A stretch of DNA of 64,000 nt, from NCBI GenBank assembly GCA_016718845.1, contig JADKCK010000014.1, positions 1 to 64,000 on the forward strand, in the 5' to 3' direction. Every line of letters begins with the position of its first letter. The stretch's first letter is position 1. The notes beneath the pieces are model-generated. The model was not told the origin of the DNA and did no database searches. It worked only from the letters and a program-made list of their open reading frames with translations. A program made the position numbers and the translations under genes. This DNA comes from Sphingobacteriales bacterium. GTDB taxonomy: Bacteria; Bacteroidota; Bacteroidia; Chitinophagales; UBA2359. Shown here in pieces: positions 29,149 through 38,839 of this stretch.

Positions 29149-29169
29149 AGACGTAGCAGTGCTACGTCT
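29149..29169. repeat. Palindrome AGACGTAGCA-GTGCTACGTCT
   Basis: Two 10-base arms (29149-29158 and 29160-29169) pair around a single base. A partial relative, AACGCAGCACTGCTACATC, lies at 26962-26980. It could fold as a hairpin at the 3' end of the glucosidase transcript, but no T-run follows. Confidence 0.5.
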
Positions 29170-29212
29170 CTACCAATCACCACGTTTTGCGTTTAGACTA
29201 CGCTTAACGACT

Positions 29213-29268
29213 GTCTCCACTTCACTCTCACTCTCTTTCACTCTTTTCACCACTTCACTCTTTTCACC
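29213..29268 (+). repeat. CACTCTTTTCACCA array in the mnmA leader
   Basis: A G-free run of CACTTCACTCTCACTCTCTT and CACTCTTTTCACC units ends 19 bases before the mnmA ATG. Confidence 0.65.
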
Positions 29269-29286
29269 ATATAACATCACAACATT

Positions 29287-30426
29287 ATGAGCAAAAATGG
29301 TCGTGTATTAGTAGCCATGAGCGGCGGCATAGATAGCACAGTAGCGGCTGTTATGTTGCACCAACAAGGCTACGAAGTAATAGGCATTACCATGAAAACA
29401 TGGGATTATGCCACAGCAGGCGGCTCGAAAAAAGAAACAGGCTGCTGTAGTTTAGACTCGATTAACGATGCCCGAGCGGTAGCCGTTAATATGGGTTTTC
29501 ATCACTTTATTGTAGATATCCGCGATGAATTTGGCGATTGGGTAATAGATAACTTTGTAGAAGAATATCTTGCCGGACGCACACCCAACCCCTGCATTAT
29601 GTGCAACACCCACATTAAATGGGCTGCACTGCTAAAACGCGCCAATGCCCTTGATTGCGAATTTATAGCCACCGGACACTATGCCCAAAAACGCTACGAA
29701 AACGAGCGCTACATCATATCAAAAGGCATAGACGAAAACAAAGACCAATCGTATGTGCTATGGGGTTTGCCACAAGATAGCCTTGCACGCACTATGTTTC
29801 CGGTAGGTGGTTTTCATAAACCCGACATCCGCAAAATGGCTACCGACTGGGGCTACGACGAATTAGCACAAAAACCCGAAAGCTACGAAATTTGCTTTAT
29901 CCCCGATAACGATTATCGTGGATTTTTGGCACGCCGCAACCCGCAAGCCATTGCCGCCTTAGATGGTGGTAATTTTGTATCGCCCGACGGTACTATATTG
30001 GGCAAACATCGTGGGTTTCCGTTTTATACCATTGGGCAACGCAAAGGCTTAGGCATTGCGTTAGGCAAGCCCGTTTTTGTGGTAGATATTGACCCCAACA
30101 CCAACACCGTTGTGCTTGGCAACCTCGACGAACTACACCGAAACGGCATGTGGGTGCGCAACATTAACCTAATAAAATACCCTACTTTGGGCGATGGCAT
30201 GGACACCATTACCAAAATACGCTCGCACCACGCAGGCGCACCCGCTTACATACACCCCGACGGCGATTTGGTAAAAGTTGAGTTCATGATACCCGTTGAT
30301 GCCATTACACCAGGGCAATCGGCGGTTTTTTACGAAGGAAACGACGTAATTGGCGGCGGACATATTGTATCATCGTTTATTGTTGAGGCAGCTAACACCC
30401 AACAATTGTCGGCAATTAACCATTAA
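29287..30426 (+). CDS. mnmA: tRNA-specific 2-thiouridylase MnmA
   Basis: Thiolates U34 of tRNA-Lys, -Glu and -Gln using sulfur passed from a cysteine desulfurase. The 379 residues have the PP-loop MSGGIDSTVAAVML (residues 11-24). The catalytic Cys103 lies in GRTPNPCIMCN, and the second catalytic Cys203 in ESYEICFIPDNDY. Further conserved blocks are ATGHYAQ, GQRKGLGIALGKPVFV and the C-terminal beta barrel with GGGHIV. Length is in the normal range. The gene is intact. DUF4286 follows 106 bases later on the same strand. Confidence 0.96.
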   Translation: MSKNGRVLVAMSGGIDSTVAAVMLHQQGYEVIGITMKTWDYATAGGSKKETGCCSLDSINDARAVAVNMGFHHFIVDIRDEFGDWVIDNFVEEYLAGRTPNPCIMCNTHIKWAALLKRANALDCEFIATGHYAQKRYENERYIISKGIDENKDQSYVLWGLPQDSLARTMFPVGGFHKPDIRKMATDWGYDELAQKPESYEICFIPDNDYRGFLARRNPQAIAALDGGNFVSPDGTILGKHRGFPFYTIGQRKGLGIALGKPVFVVDIDPNTNTVVLGNLDELHRNGMWVRNINLIKYPTLGDGMDTITKIRSHHAGAPAYIHPDGDLVKVEFMIPVDAITPGQSAVFYEGNDVIGGGHIVSSFIVEAANTQQLSAINH

Positions 30427-30532
30427 CAATAATGGTGTTGATTTAGCATTTGCCTTGACCCACCCCTGAATTTAGTTACCATTTATAATTTACAATTTAT
30501 AATTTACAATTTATAATTTACCACTAAAAAAG

Positions 30533-30832
30533 ATGTTCATCTACAACGTAACTGTAAAAATAGATACCGATTTGGCAGCCGATTGGCTATCGTGGATGCA
30601 AACCACACATATACCCGATGTAATGGCTACTGGCATGTTTTTAAACCACCGAATATGCCGCCTGTTAAGCAACGACGACGACGGCTTAACATACGCCATA
30701 CAATACGAGTGTACCGACCTTGCCACCCTGCAACGCTACAGCACCCAATACGCTCCCAAACTACAAGCCGACCACGCCAACCGCTATGCCAATAAGTATG
30801 TAGCTTTTAGAACCGTAATGGAGGTGTTGTAA
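30533..30832 (+). CDS. DUF4286 family protein
   Basis: A 99-residue protein of the DUF4286 family, common and short in Bacteroidota and of unknown role. Typical features are the opening MFIYNVTVKID (first strand), the W-L-S-W-M-x3-H-I-P-x-V-M-A-T-G segment (18-34) and QYECTDLATLQRY near 64-76. The fold resembles a ferredoxin-like stress-dimeric barrel. The leader (30480-30522) holds a tandem ATTTATAATTTACA array just before the ATG. A terminator shared with trpE follows. Confidence 0.85.
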   Translation: MFIYNVTVKIDTDLAADWLSWMQTTHIPDVMATGMFLNHRICRLLSNDDDGLTYAIQYECTDLATLQRYSTQYAPKLQADHANRYANKYVAFRTVMEVL

Positions 30833-30854
30833 TAAATACTTAATTGTTTGACCA

Positions 30855-30899
30855 CAAAAAAAACGTCGACAACCTTATTGGTTGTCGATGTTTTTTTTG
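30855..30899. terminator. Bidirectional terminator between DUF4286 and trpE
   Basis: ACGTCGACAACC (30863-30874) pairs with GGTTGTCGATGT (30880-30891) with one mismatch, flanked by an A-run and a T-run. It fits the convergent gene ends at 30832 and 30906. Confidence 0.75.
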
Positions 30900-30905
30900 T
30901 GTTAT

Positions 30906-32318
30906 TTAGGCGTGTTGCTTATTTGGGTCTGCTTTTTCGATGGCTTTTCGCAAAGCACCAATTTTGTTATGCACTTCTTTGTTTTCGTTTTCGGGGATAG
31001 ATGAGTTGACGACACCTGCTCCGGCTTGATAGTATAGGTGGTTTTGATGGCTTAGAAAAGTGCGTATCATAATGGCGTGGTTAATGTCGCCGTTTAATCC
31101 CCAAAAACCAATTGCCCCGCCATAATAGCCGCGTTTTTGCTGTTCGAGTTGGTCAATAATTTGCATGGCTCGGTGCTTGGGTGCGCCCGACAAAGTACCT
31201 GCCGGAAAACTATCGGCAAACACATCGTAGGTAAAAGTGTTGGGTTTTAGTGTGCCTGTAACCTTAGATACCAAATGTATAACATGCGAGTAAAACTGTA
31301 TTTCTTTTAGCTTTGTCACCTTCACGTTTTGGCAATGACGGCTAAGGTCGTTTCGGGCTAAATCGACGAGCATATTGTGTTCGGCATTTTCTTTGGGGTC
31401 GTCGAGCAGTTGTTGGGCGCGTTGTAAGTCAAGGGTATCATCGCCTGTGCGCCTGATAGTGCCTGCGATAGGATGTATTTCGGCTTGTTGCTTTTTAACT
31501 ATTAATTGGGCTTCGGGCGAGGAGCCAAAGAGTTTAAAGTTACCAAAATCGAAGTAAAACAAATAAGGCGATGGGTTGATGCTGCGCAATGCCCGATAAA
31601 CGTTAAACTCGTCGCCCTGAAAAGCTTGGTTAAATTGCCGCGACAAAACAACCTGAAAAATATCGCCACGTGCAATGTGTTTTTGTGCTGTTTTTACGTT
31701 TTGCTGAAACTGTTGGTCGGTAAAATTGCTTTTTTCGGAGCCTATTGTTTGAAACGAAAAGGTAGAAAAGCTGTGGTTGTTCATCAAATCCAATACTTTT
31801 TGCAAACGATTGGCAGCCAAAGTGGCGTCTAAATCGTGCGAAAAAACGTACATTTCGTCTTTAAAATGGTTAATTACCACCACTATTTTGTAAAAGGCAT
31901 ACAACATTGGGGGTATATTTTGTGCCGATGCTGCATGAAACTGTATGTTTTCGAACAACGGAATGGCATCGTAAGCGGTATAGCCAAAGAAACCTGCATA
32001 CGGAAACGAGAACATTTGTGGTTCTACAATAACCTCTTGCATAATTTGTTGCAAGTGTTTGCTTAGTTGTTGGCGGTTGCGATAAGGCTCGGATAGGCGT
32101 AAATTTCCGTCTACAAAATATTCTATTTGACGCTCTTCGGTAACACTAAACTTAAGCAATGGCTCGAAACACAAAAACGAAAAGCTATTTTCGGTGGCGT
32201 GATAATCCGAGCTTTCTAGTAAAACAGGCATGTTAAAATGATCGCGTAGCTTAAGGTATAGGCTAACGGGTGTGTAGGTATCGGCAGATAAATGACGATA
32301 AACGGTATGTATGTTCAT
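30906..32318 (-). CDS. trpE: Anthranilate synthase component I
   Basis: Makes anthranilate from chorismate with a glutamine amidotransferase partner (TrpG), first step of tryptophan synthesis. The 470 residues show the chorismate-utilising fold: GDIFQVVLSRQF, SPYLFYFDFGNF, GSSPEAQL, HPIAGTIRRTGD, ENAEHNMLVDLARNDLSRHC, FPAGTLSGAPKHRAMQIID and YYQAGAGVVNSSIPENE. The N-terminal TrpE domain (residues 10-150) begins with YTPVSLYLKL. The segment LLESSDYHATENSFSFL resembles the Trp-binding LLES motif, so feedback control by tryptophan is likely. trpG is not adjacent on either side. PabB is an alternative, but the LLES motif favours TrpE. Confidence 0.9.
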   Translation of the reverse strand: MNIHTVYRHLSADTYTPVSLYLKLRDHFNMPVLLESSDYHATENSFSFLCFEPLLKFSVTEERQIEYFVDGNLRLSEPYRNRQQLSKHLQQIMQEVIVEPQMFSFPYAGFFGYTAYDAIPLFENIQFHAASAQNIPPMLYAFYKIVVVINHFKDEMYVFSHDLDATLAANRLQKVLDLMNNHSFSTFSFQTIGSEKSNFTDQQFQQNVKTAQKHIARGDIFQVVLSRQFNQAFQGDEFNVYRALRSINPSPYLFYFDFGNFKLFGSSPEAQLIVKKQQAEIHPIAGTIRRTGDDTLDLQRAQQLLDDPKENAEHNMLVDLARNDLSRHCQNVKVTKLKEIQFYSHVIHLVSKVTGTLKPNTFTYDVFADSFPAGTLSGAPKHRAMQIIDQLEQQKRGYYGGAIGFWGLNGDINHAIMIRTFLSHQNHLYYQAGAGVVNSSIPENENKEVHNKIGALRKAIEKADPNKQHA

Positions 32319-32355
32319 GTATTATTTGTAGTTTTTATTGGGCAACAATTTATTT

Positions 32356-33046
32356 TTATTTGCCTTTATCTTCGAGTAGTTTACGCAGGGCAGCTAATTC
32401 GTTTTTTAGCTCCTCGTTTTCCTTTTCCACCTGTTTTTTCTCGCTTTCCACCTGTTTTTTCTCGCTTTCCACCTGTTTTTTCTCGCTTTTCTAGCTCCTC
32501 TATTTTGTGTATTTTTTGCACATTTTCTTCACCTAAGTTGTCAATAAGGCGCTCCATTTCGGTTAATTCGTCCAAGAGGCTGTCTTCCATGTCCATTTTT
32601 TGTTTTACTTCGGCGTTTTCTATGGCTTTTTGTAATTTGCGGATAATAAGGCGGTATTTTTCAGGAAAATCGGTTTCTTTTCGTCGTGGCGGGGGGGGGG
32701 GGTCGCGTGTTTTGGTGGCGGGCGGTGGTGGGTGGGCGGGCGGGTTGGCCTTTGGGTGTGGGGGGTCGCGGTGGCGGTTGGTGGGTCGCGGCGGGCGTGC
32801 CGGGCTGCGCTGGGGTCGGTGTTGGGCGGGTTTTTGCGAAAATCGGGCGTCGTTAATGTGGTAGGGTGTTGGGTTCTCTTTTTGGTTTGTGGTTTTTAGT
32901 TTTTTCTTGGCCTTGGTCAACGGCAACAAACTCAGGGTATAAATAAGCCTCTCCGTTGTGATAGTAGATATGATAAGTTTGGCAATTTTGCTGTCGTCCA
33001 TTAGGTATTTAAACACTACATCGTATATGGGGTTAGCTATGTGCAT
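32356..33046 (-). pseudogene. Broken Rpn-like family gene with coiled-coil C-terminus
   Basis: The start MHIANPIYDVVFKYLMDDSK is the N-terminus of a Bacteroidota protein family related to PD-(D/E)XK/Rpn transposase-like nucleases (usually about 350 residues). After residue 30 the frame slips: the better reading is GEAYLYPEFVAVDQGQEKTK. From about 32690 to 32830 the sequence turns into G-runs. Beyond that the family resumes with DFPEKYRLIIRKLQKAIENA. The C-terminal coiled-coil reads cleanly as EKKQVES repeats, ending ALRKLLEDKGK at 32356, only if one extra A near 32490 is dropped. The central part is lost or unreadable, so either the gene or the assembly is damaged here. Confidence 0.5.
32690..32830. 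other. G-rich homopolymer tract inside the broken Rpn-like gene
   Basis: Runs such as GGCGGGGGGGGGGGGTCGCG and GGGTGGGCGGGCGGG break the normal A/T-rich composition. They resemble the artefact at 14215-15401. The gene family on both sides is recognisable, so normal sequence has probably been lost or miscalled here. Confidence 0.55.
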
Positions 33047-33080
33047 GGTAAAATGTTTTGTTACAACGATTATTTGGCTA

Positions 33081-33112
33081 CAAAGGTACGCTAATTAGCC
33101 CAAATTACCAAA
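33081..33112 (-). promoter_or_regulatory. Promoter of the broken Rpn-like gene
   Basis: On the minus strand TTTG (33109-33112), a 20-base spacer and TACCTTTG (33081-33088) fit the Bacteroidota consensus well, 35 bases before the start at 33046. Confidence 0.5.
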
Positions 33113-33153
33113 AAACCCACCGTACTTTTGTATAACAAAGTACAGCGGGTTTG
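33112..33153 (-). terminator. Terminator of the caspase-hydrolase gene
   Basis: On the minus strand AACCCGCTGTACTTTG pairs with CAAAAGTACGGTGGGTT with one bulged base, followed by TTTTT. It separates this gene from the next promoter. Confidence 0.65.
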
Positions 33154-33184
33154 TATAGTTTAAAAATAGTTAGTTAAAGCAATG

Positions 33185-36100
33185 CTATTTTGTTACCAAC
33201 GCTTGTTTTATCATGGTTGTGCTTTGCAACGAGTTGAAGTAGCTAAAATGGTCGCAAGCAACTTCAAAAGAGGTGGTTGTGCGGCGTGTTACTGGCACGG
33301 CGTTCATGCTACGGACAGATGTGGCAAGGTCGTTTTCATCACCAAATAAAAACAAACTTAGGGTTTTTTGCGACAAAGTAGCGATATTAGTTTTACTGAA
33401 GATGCGTTGCACCCACGATTTTGTTTTATCATCAGCATTTTTTATCATCGAGGTGTTACCTGCAATAACAACATAAGACACATTGGGGTTGGGCGATGCA
33501 TTAAGTTGTGTTAAAAATGCGGCACCTACCCTAACATCGCCCGATACACGGTCGAGGTTGGCAGATAAACGGGCTTTATCGCTCAAAAAAGCAATAGTTT
33601 CGGGTGCTACACCATAGCGGGTTAGGTTGTTGGCTGCAAAAGTGGCTGCTACAATTGCCCAATCTTTAAGGCGTGTCCAAGGGGTGCCGTTATTGGGTGT
33701 GCCTGCCATTACTAATTTGTTTACTAAATTTTTGCCGTTGCCTTGTTCTATCCATTGGCGTGCCACTAAACCGCCTGTGCAGTGTGCCAATACGTCTATT
33801 TTTTTGCTTTTTAAGCCAATTTCGTTTAATTTTTGTTCTAGTTGGCTGGCAGTATCTTTGATAGAAGTACTAAAAGTATCATAATCAAAGGTTAATATAA
33901 GGTCGTATTGACCAGCTAACCATGCCACAAAACTATCTTGGGTATTGTTGTTGGCGGGTTGTAAAATGGCTTGGGTACTACTGCTAAAACCATGTACAAC
34001 CAACAAAATTTTACCTGCATTTTGTGCGGCAGTAGCCATTTGTATGGTATTGTTGTTGTAGCTAATTTTGCCCGAAGCATCGGCAGTGGCGCTGCACAAA
34101 GAGGGATAGTTGTACGGAAAACTAAGTTTTTCGCCTGCTAATTTTTGCAGTACAATTTTTATGGTCGAGCCAATACCACGCTCGCCTGTTGTAGGGGCGG
34201 GTAGGCGTTGTATGGTTACTAAGGCGTTGCCGCTAGCATGGTTGCTTGAGTAACCAAGCGGATAATAAAGTTCGCCGTCGGTGGCAAACGGAATGATGTG
34301 TTCGTTTTTATCTAAAGCAAAAGGTAGCTCAATGGTAAGTGGCGAGTTGGCAGTTACGGCATTGGCGTTGTTAATTTCGCTTAGTTCTAGCACATTAAGG
34401 TCTGATGTGGTTCCGTTGGGGTCGCCAAAATAAATGGGTCGGTTATCGGCAAAAGCGGGTGGCAAGGGTTGGTTTTCGATGCTTGGATTTGCTTCATCGC
34501 CCAATAAACTGCGCGTTTTTTTAATCGAAAACAAACTACTTAAGCCAAATTTAGCTAAAAAGCCCGTTGGTGGTGTTATTTTTACTTTGGCTAAGGCTGT
34601 TTTTTGTGCTTCTTGGCTGGTTAAGGTTTTGGTGGCTACAAAGGTAATTTGGTTGGTTGTCCAATCGGTTACGTTTTGTTTTTTGCCAAATTTAATGCCG
34701 CGTGTGTGGTTACTTTGCAACAACAAAGCCTCGAAACCATTTCGGGCATCGGTGGTGCTGCGTTTTGACACTGGCACTTCTAAGGCAGGTAGGTTTAGTA
34801 AACTGCTATCAAATTGGTCGGTGCTGGCTATAAATTTTAGGGTAGAACGTTCTTCGCTGACACCTAAATTTAACCATACGTCGCTTATCTCCGAGCTCAT
34901 TGCGTCGCCATCGTTAATAAACATTTCTTCGCCCGGTTCTAGTTGTGCGCTAGGTAGGTACTCGTTGGTGACACTAAAGTCGGCTGCCATATACAACATC
35001 GAACAAAACAGTGTTTGTTTGCTTTGGTTGCTTATTTTTACTTTAAACTCGGCGGGTTGCAAACCGTTGGCGGTTTGTTGATAGGGCATGTTTATAATAG
35101 CGTCGGTGGGGTTGGCTGGCACTTCTTTTCCGTCTTGCATCAACAATACCTCTACGTTTAAGCCTGTTTGTGGGCTAAGTTGGGTGTTGGCGTTGGCAAG
35201 TGCAAAGGTGCGGTCGTAGCGCGAAATATGTTCGAGTTGTTTGATGAGTTTGCGGGCAGATGTGGGGTTAAATCCTTCGATTTGTTTAACTAAAGGCACA
35301 TCGGTGGCGGGTTTTACGATGCGGTATTTTTCTACGCCTTGGTGTTCGTAGGCAATAACTTGGTATTCTGCCTCTTGGTTGGCGGCAACTTCTTTGATAA
35401 ACTGCGAGGGCTGTCCTGCCGATTCGGGTCCGTTGATGGTATTTAGTGCTTGTCGTAGTATCTCGATGCCGCGTGTTTGGATGCGCGAACCCTCGGTTTC
35501 GGTTTTAAACTGTACCGAGGTGGGCTTAATGGGTATAAATTGTATGGTGGCTTTGTAGGAGTTAGCCGTTGGTGTATCGAGCAGTTTAATTTCGCTTTCG
35601 GCATTGCGCACTGTTTGGGTGCTGGCTTGCATTACGGCTTGGTCGGCTTGGGTTTCGGGGTCGGTGCTATCGTTATAAAGCAACAAAGTAGTTGGGGCTA
35701 CGGTGGTAGATGGAATACCATGTACAGCACCTGCATCAACTAACCAAAGCCCTGTAGTGGTTTTGGTAACGGTATAGTATTTTTTGAAAACGTTGGCAGC
35801 ACCTTGCAAAAACAAGTTGTTGGCATCGGTAGGCACAATCGTTTCGAGCTGTGGTACTTGGTCTTGTACGGTGCCTACTACGCGCACGCTGGCTCGTTTC
35901 ATTAAATCGCTATACGACACATTACCCGACGTATTTTTTAATACCTCGAGGATAGAGTAGGTAAAAATGCCATGTACTTGGTCGCCAACAATTAGTTCTT
36001 TGGCGGTTTGGTTGCTGCGGGCACCTGCCATTAGCAAGTGTCTGCCCGACTGTAGGTTAAAAAAACCGCTTGCATCAAGTACTTGACTTAGGTTGCCGCC

Positions 36101-36646
36101 ATATTTTTGTTGTGCAAAGATATAGTCTTTTGTTTCGCGCACTTTAGCCCCTTTTGCTTGGGTAAAACGCGGTGTTACGTTCACCAAATTGTCGCGGGTG
36201 CCGCCGCCCGAGTGACAGCAATCGAATATAATGGTTATTTGCGGATTATTTTTGGCAACCTGCTTAATCAACCACCTAAGTTCTTTGTCGGCAAGTGGTT
36301 TAAACTCGCCAGTAGTTGGGTTAATGGCATCAAAGGTTACCATTACTTCGTTTTGGCGGTCGGGTTCGATGCGCCAGAATATGGGGTCGGCTTGTTCGCG
36401 TGCGCCGTGTCCGCTATAATGTACAAACACTATATCGTCGGATTTAGCTTGTGCAAGGTGTTTTAAAAAAGCCTCGGTGATATTGTTTTTGGTGGCTTGC
36501 TCGTTTCGCAGCGTTACGAGTTGCAAGGTTTTGGGAGCAATGGTGGTTCGTAGATAATCTTCTACCATCATGCTATCATTTACGCAACCATCGAGCGGTG
36601 CAGTTGGATAGCTATCTATGGCAATGAGTAGTGCGAAAACATTCAT
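33185..36646 (-). CDS. Caspase-like protease fused to a C-terminal alpha/beta hydrolase
   Basis: A 1153-residue cytoplasmic protein (no signal peptide). Residues 1-285 are a peptidase C14/metacaspase-like domain: LLIAIDSYPTAPLDGCVNDS, HYSGHGA with His80 and IIFDCCHSGGG with Cys144, both catalytic residues in place. A beta-rich middle (290-870) is not recognised. Residues about 880-1153 are an alpha/beta hydrolase: LLVVHGFSSSTQ (oxyanion strand), VLAHCTGGLVARQW, GDENDLATSV and a final CDHFSYF. The nucleophile elbow G-x-S-x-G is AHCTGG, so Cys956 replaces the usual Ser; Asp1106 and His1133 could complete a triad. It heads the downstream end of a minus-strand block that contains a SNF2 ATPase and a nuclease-methylase. 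A self-activated cell-death or antiphage effector is an inference. Confidence 0.75.
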   Translation of the reverse strand: MNVFALLIAIDSYPTAPLDGCVNDSMMVEDYLRTTIAPKTLQLVTLRNEQATKNNITEAFLKHLAQAKSDDIVFVHYSGHGAREQADPIFWRIEPDRQNEVMVTFDAINPTTGEFKPLADKELRWLIKQVAKNNPQITIIFDCCHSGGGTRDNLVNVTPRFTQAKGAKVRETKDYIFAQQKYGGNLSQVLDASGFFNLQSGRHLLMAGARSNQTAKELIVGDQVHGIFTYSILEVLKNTSGNVSYSDLMKRASVRVVGTVQDQVPQLETIVPTDANNLFLQGAANVFKKYYTVTKTTTGLWLVDAGAVHGIPSTTVAPTTLLLYNDSTDPETQADQAVMQASTQTVRNAESEIKLLDTPTANSYKATIQFIPIKPTSVQFKTETEGSRIQTRGIEILRQALNTINGPESAGQPSQFIKEVAANQEAEYQVIAYEHQGVEKYRIVKPATDVPLVKQIEGFNPTSARKLIKQLEHISRYDRTFALANANTQLSPQTGLNVEVLLMQDGKEVPANPTDAIINMPYQQTANGLQPAEFKVKISNQSKQTLFCSMLYMAADFSVTNEYLPSAQLEPGEEMFINDGDAMSSEISDVWLNLGVSEERSTLKFIASTDQFDSSLLNLPALEVPVSKRSTTDARNGFEALLLQSNHTRGIKFGKKQNVTDWTTNQITFVATKTLTSQEAQKTALAKVKITPPTGFLAKFGLSSLFSIKKTRSLLGDEANPSIENQPLPPAFADNRPIYFGDPNGTTSDLNVLELSEINNANAVTANSPLTIELPFALDKNEHIIPFATDGELYYPLGYSSNHASGNALVTIQRLPAPTTGERGIGSTIKIVLQKLAGEKLSFPYNYPSLCSATADASGKISYNNNTIQMATAAQNAGKILLVVHGFSSSTQAILQPANNNTQDSFVAWLAGQYDLILTFDYDTFSTSIKDTASQLEQKLNEIGLKSKKIDVLAHCTGGLVARQWIEQGNGKNLVNKLVMAGTPNNGTPWTRLKDWAIVAATFAANNLTRYGVAPETIAFLSDKARLSANLDRVSGDVRVGAAFLTQLNASPNPNVSYVVIAGNTSMIKNADDKTKSWVQRIFSKTNIATLSQKTLSLFLFGDENDLATSVRSMNAVPVTRRTTTSFEVACDHFSYFNSLQSTTMIKQALVTK

Positions 36647-36860
36647 GATTTAAGTTTAATTGTAAGTTGTAAATTATAAAGGATAGGTTATACGAATTAG
36701 ATGAGTTGAGAAATTGTTTTTTCGGTACATAATATACTGATAGTCAATGAGTTAGATATCCCAAACTGGTTATAAATTTTTATTTCCGAAGTTGTTTATT
36801 GTAAGTTACCATTCACAAAAAGCAAATTTATCAATTATAACTTACCATTTATTGTTGGTT

Positions 36861-38630
36861 TTATCCTTCCCAAAGATACCCAAATTCGCGGAGGCGTTGT
36901 TTAACTTTAGCGATATTTTTTTGGGGGATAATAAGGTGATGATACTCGGCTTTTATAACTAATTTGCTAAGAATGGGGTCTTGTACTATTAGTTTAATGA
37001 GTTCGGGTTGTGTTTTAGCAATACTTATCACTTTATTAGCTTCGGGTATATCAAATGGGTTGGATTTTTTTTGTAGGGTATCAAAAAATTCTGTCCAGTT
37101 TTCGGGCAACGGAGTTCCATCTAATACTTCTTTAAAGTTATCAATTTTATTTTGTAGTTCGTGGGCGTTAAGGCATCCGTTTAAGAAGGTATTATAATCG
37201 GTTTTATAGCGATTTTCGCCGATTTTGTTGGCATAAGGTGCAAAAAATATGTCGGAGGTGACATCTTTAGGGTCGGTGGTAATAAATAGCGATTCGGTGG
37301 ATAATGATGGTGGATTGGCAAGCAGGCGCTGTGGTGGGGTGTATGTTTGGGTAATATTGAACAAATAAGCCCCCAACGAATTAAAGCGCACATAAGCCAA
37401 ACCGTCGTAAATATTGGTTTGATTATCCGAGCTATCTGTTTGTGGTAGTGTGTAGGCAATGTCCATCATACCCCAAGCTGCTAACAAAAAGAAATTAGCT
37501 TTAAAAGCAGGTAACACCACTAAACTATGAAAATTAGTTGCTGTAATATAGTTGCGTTCGCCATAGGGCGAGCTAGTATAGTAAATATTTCGATGATATT
37601 CTACAAAATCGGTGGGGTTGATATTAATTGCGTGATAGCGTATGTATTTTATAATATTCTCGACAGATATCCATTCGCCTACGGGCAAAAGGCTTATTAG
37701 GTTGATATACCTGTACAGTATATCGTTAAGTGGCTCGCTTTTACCTTTTAAATAGGTAAGCAATTGCATAGGGTCGTGTATGTTGGCGTATAGAAAAAAA
37801 GCAGTTTTTAGGTATTTTGTGGTATTTTTCTCTATAAACACATACTCTCTGTCTAAAACTAACAAACTTGCCAGTAATTGAGTACGAAGTACGCTTAAAT
37901 TAGTGTTTTTACTTTCTTTATAAAACTCGGTTATAGATAGTTGTCGTTGCATTTTAGCCAAAGTAGAAGGCACTACCTCGTTTTTATTGCTTGTTTTTAT
38001 GTTGTTTTGGTGATGATAAATAATCAATCGGGTAAGTTCTTCGTGTATGGTTTTTTCTCCCTCAAAAACATAGTCCATTTCGGGTAATTCTGAAACAGGT
38101 ATAAGGTTAAAATACAGTGGTTTTTCGTAGTACTCTAATAGTATTTCGCGCAATCGGGCATCAAGGCAAAGTGTTGCTCCGCCCGTTGAGCCGTACCAAC
38201 TCGAACCCATTTTTACACTAAATAGGTAATATTGCGGTTTTAGCTCGGTGCGTGTACCCCACGAGCTTTTAACCGATGTAGTTACTTCAATGCCGTATCT
38301 TTTCTTTATTTCTATATCGTCTAATTCTTCTACCCATACTAATTCGTCGATTAGTTTGCGCAAATTGGCACTTATTTGTTCTCTAAATTTGTTAAATACT
38401 GTTTTGTTCGACAACGGAACGCAACACACCCATACTACCTCTTCTTTTTTAGGTACTTTTCGGAGGGCGTAATCAAAAAAACGCTCATCTATACCTTGTT
38501 GTATGCAAAATTCCTTGTTTTTTTGTAAAAAATCGACAGCCAACGGAAACAGGCTTTTCATCAACAAATCTTTACTATAAGCAAGGTTAATGGCATCGAA
38601 TAATATGTTGGTAATTTTAAGGAATGACAT
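36861..38630 (-). CDS. XPB/Ssl2 N-terminal-like (Helicase_C_3-type) protein, paralog 1
   Basis: A 589-residue soluble protein without helicase motor motifs. The layout resembles bacterial proteins with the XPB/Ssl2 helicase-associated domain. A mid-part reads LLPVGEWISVENIIKYIRYH (winged-helix-like) and then FLLAAWGMMDIAY...VRFNSLGAYLFN. The last 143 residues follow the order LFITTDPKD - IFFAPYANKI - YKTDYNTFLN - LPENW - PELIKLIVQDPILSKLVIKA - KQRLREFGYLW, close to the D-P-x-L-x-x-L-x-x-D / L-x-x-x-G-Y pattern of that domain. It is clearly a paralog of the next gene upstream. DNA binding or partnership with the adjacent SNF2 ATPase is inferred from position only. The leader carries a TTATAATTTACCATT tandem array. 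Confidence 0.55.
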   Translation of the reverse strand: MSFLKITNILFDAINLAYSKDLLMKSLFPLAVDFLQKNKEFCIQQGIDERFFDYALRKVPKKEEVVWVCCVPLSNKTVFNKFREQISANLRKLIDELVWVEELDDIEIKKRYGIEVTTSVKSSWGTRTELKPQYYLFSVKMGSSWYGSTGGATLCLDARLREILLEYYEKPLYFNLIPVSELPEMDYVFEGEKTIHEELTRLIIYHHQNNIKTSNKNEVVPSTLAKMQRQLSITEFYKESKNTNLSVLRTQLLASLLVLDREYVFIEKNTTKYLKTAFFLYANIHDPMQLLTYLKGKSEPLNDILYRYINLISLLPVGEWISVENIIKYIRYHAININPTDFVEYHRNIYYTSSPYGERNYITATNFHSLVVLPAFKANFFLLAAWGMMDIAYTLPQTDSSDNQTNIYDGLAYVRFNSLGAYLFNITQTYTPPQRLLANPPSLSTESLFITTDPKDVTSDIFFAPYANKIGENRYKTDYNTFLNGCLNAHELQNKIDNFKEVLDGTPLPENWTEFFDTLQKKSNPFDIPEANKVISIAKTQPELIKLIVQDPILSKLVIKAEYHHLIIPQKNIAKVKQRLREFGYLWEG

Positions 38631-38839
38631 TGTTTTTTTAATGGTAAATTATAAATGGTAAATTATAATAGCAAATAGAAGGGTTAAGAAATTATTTTCT
38701 TTAACACATAACTCACTGATTATCAATCAGTTAAAGTGCCAATATTGATGATAAAAACTTATTTATGAACCGGTCTAATAGTTAGACTAAAAAAGTGCCT
38801 ACTTACTATCTTACTCAAAACATCTGCCCAAAGTTTACT

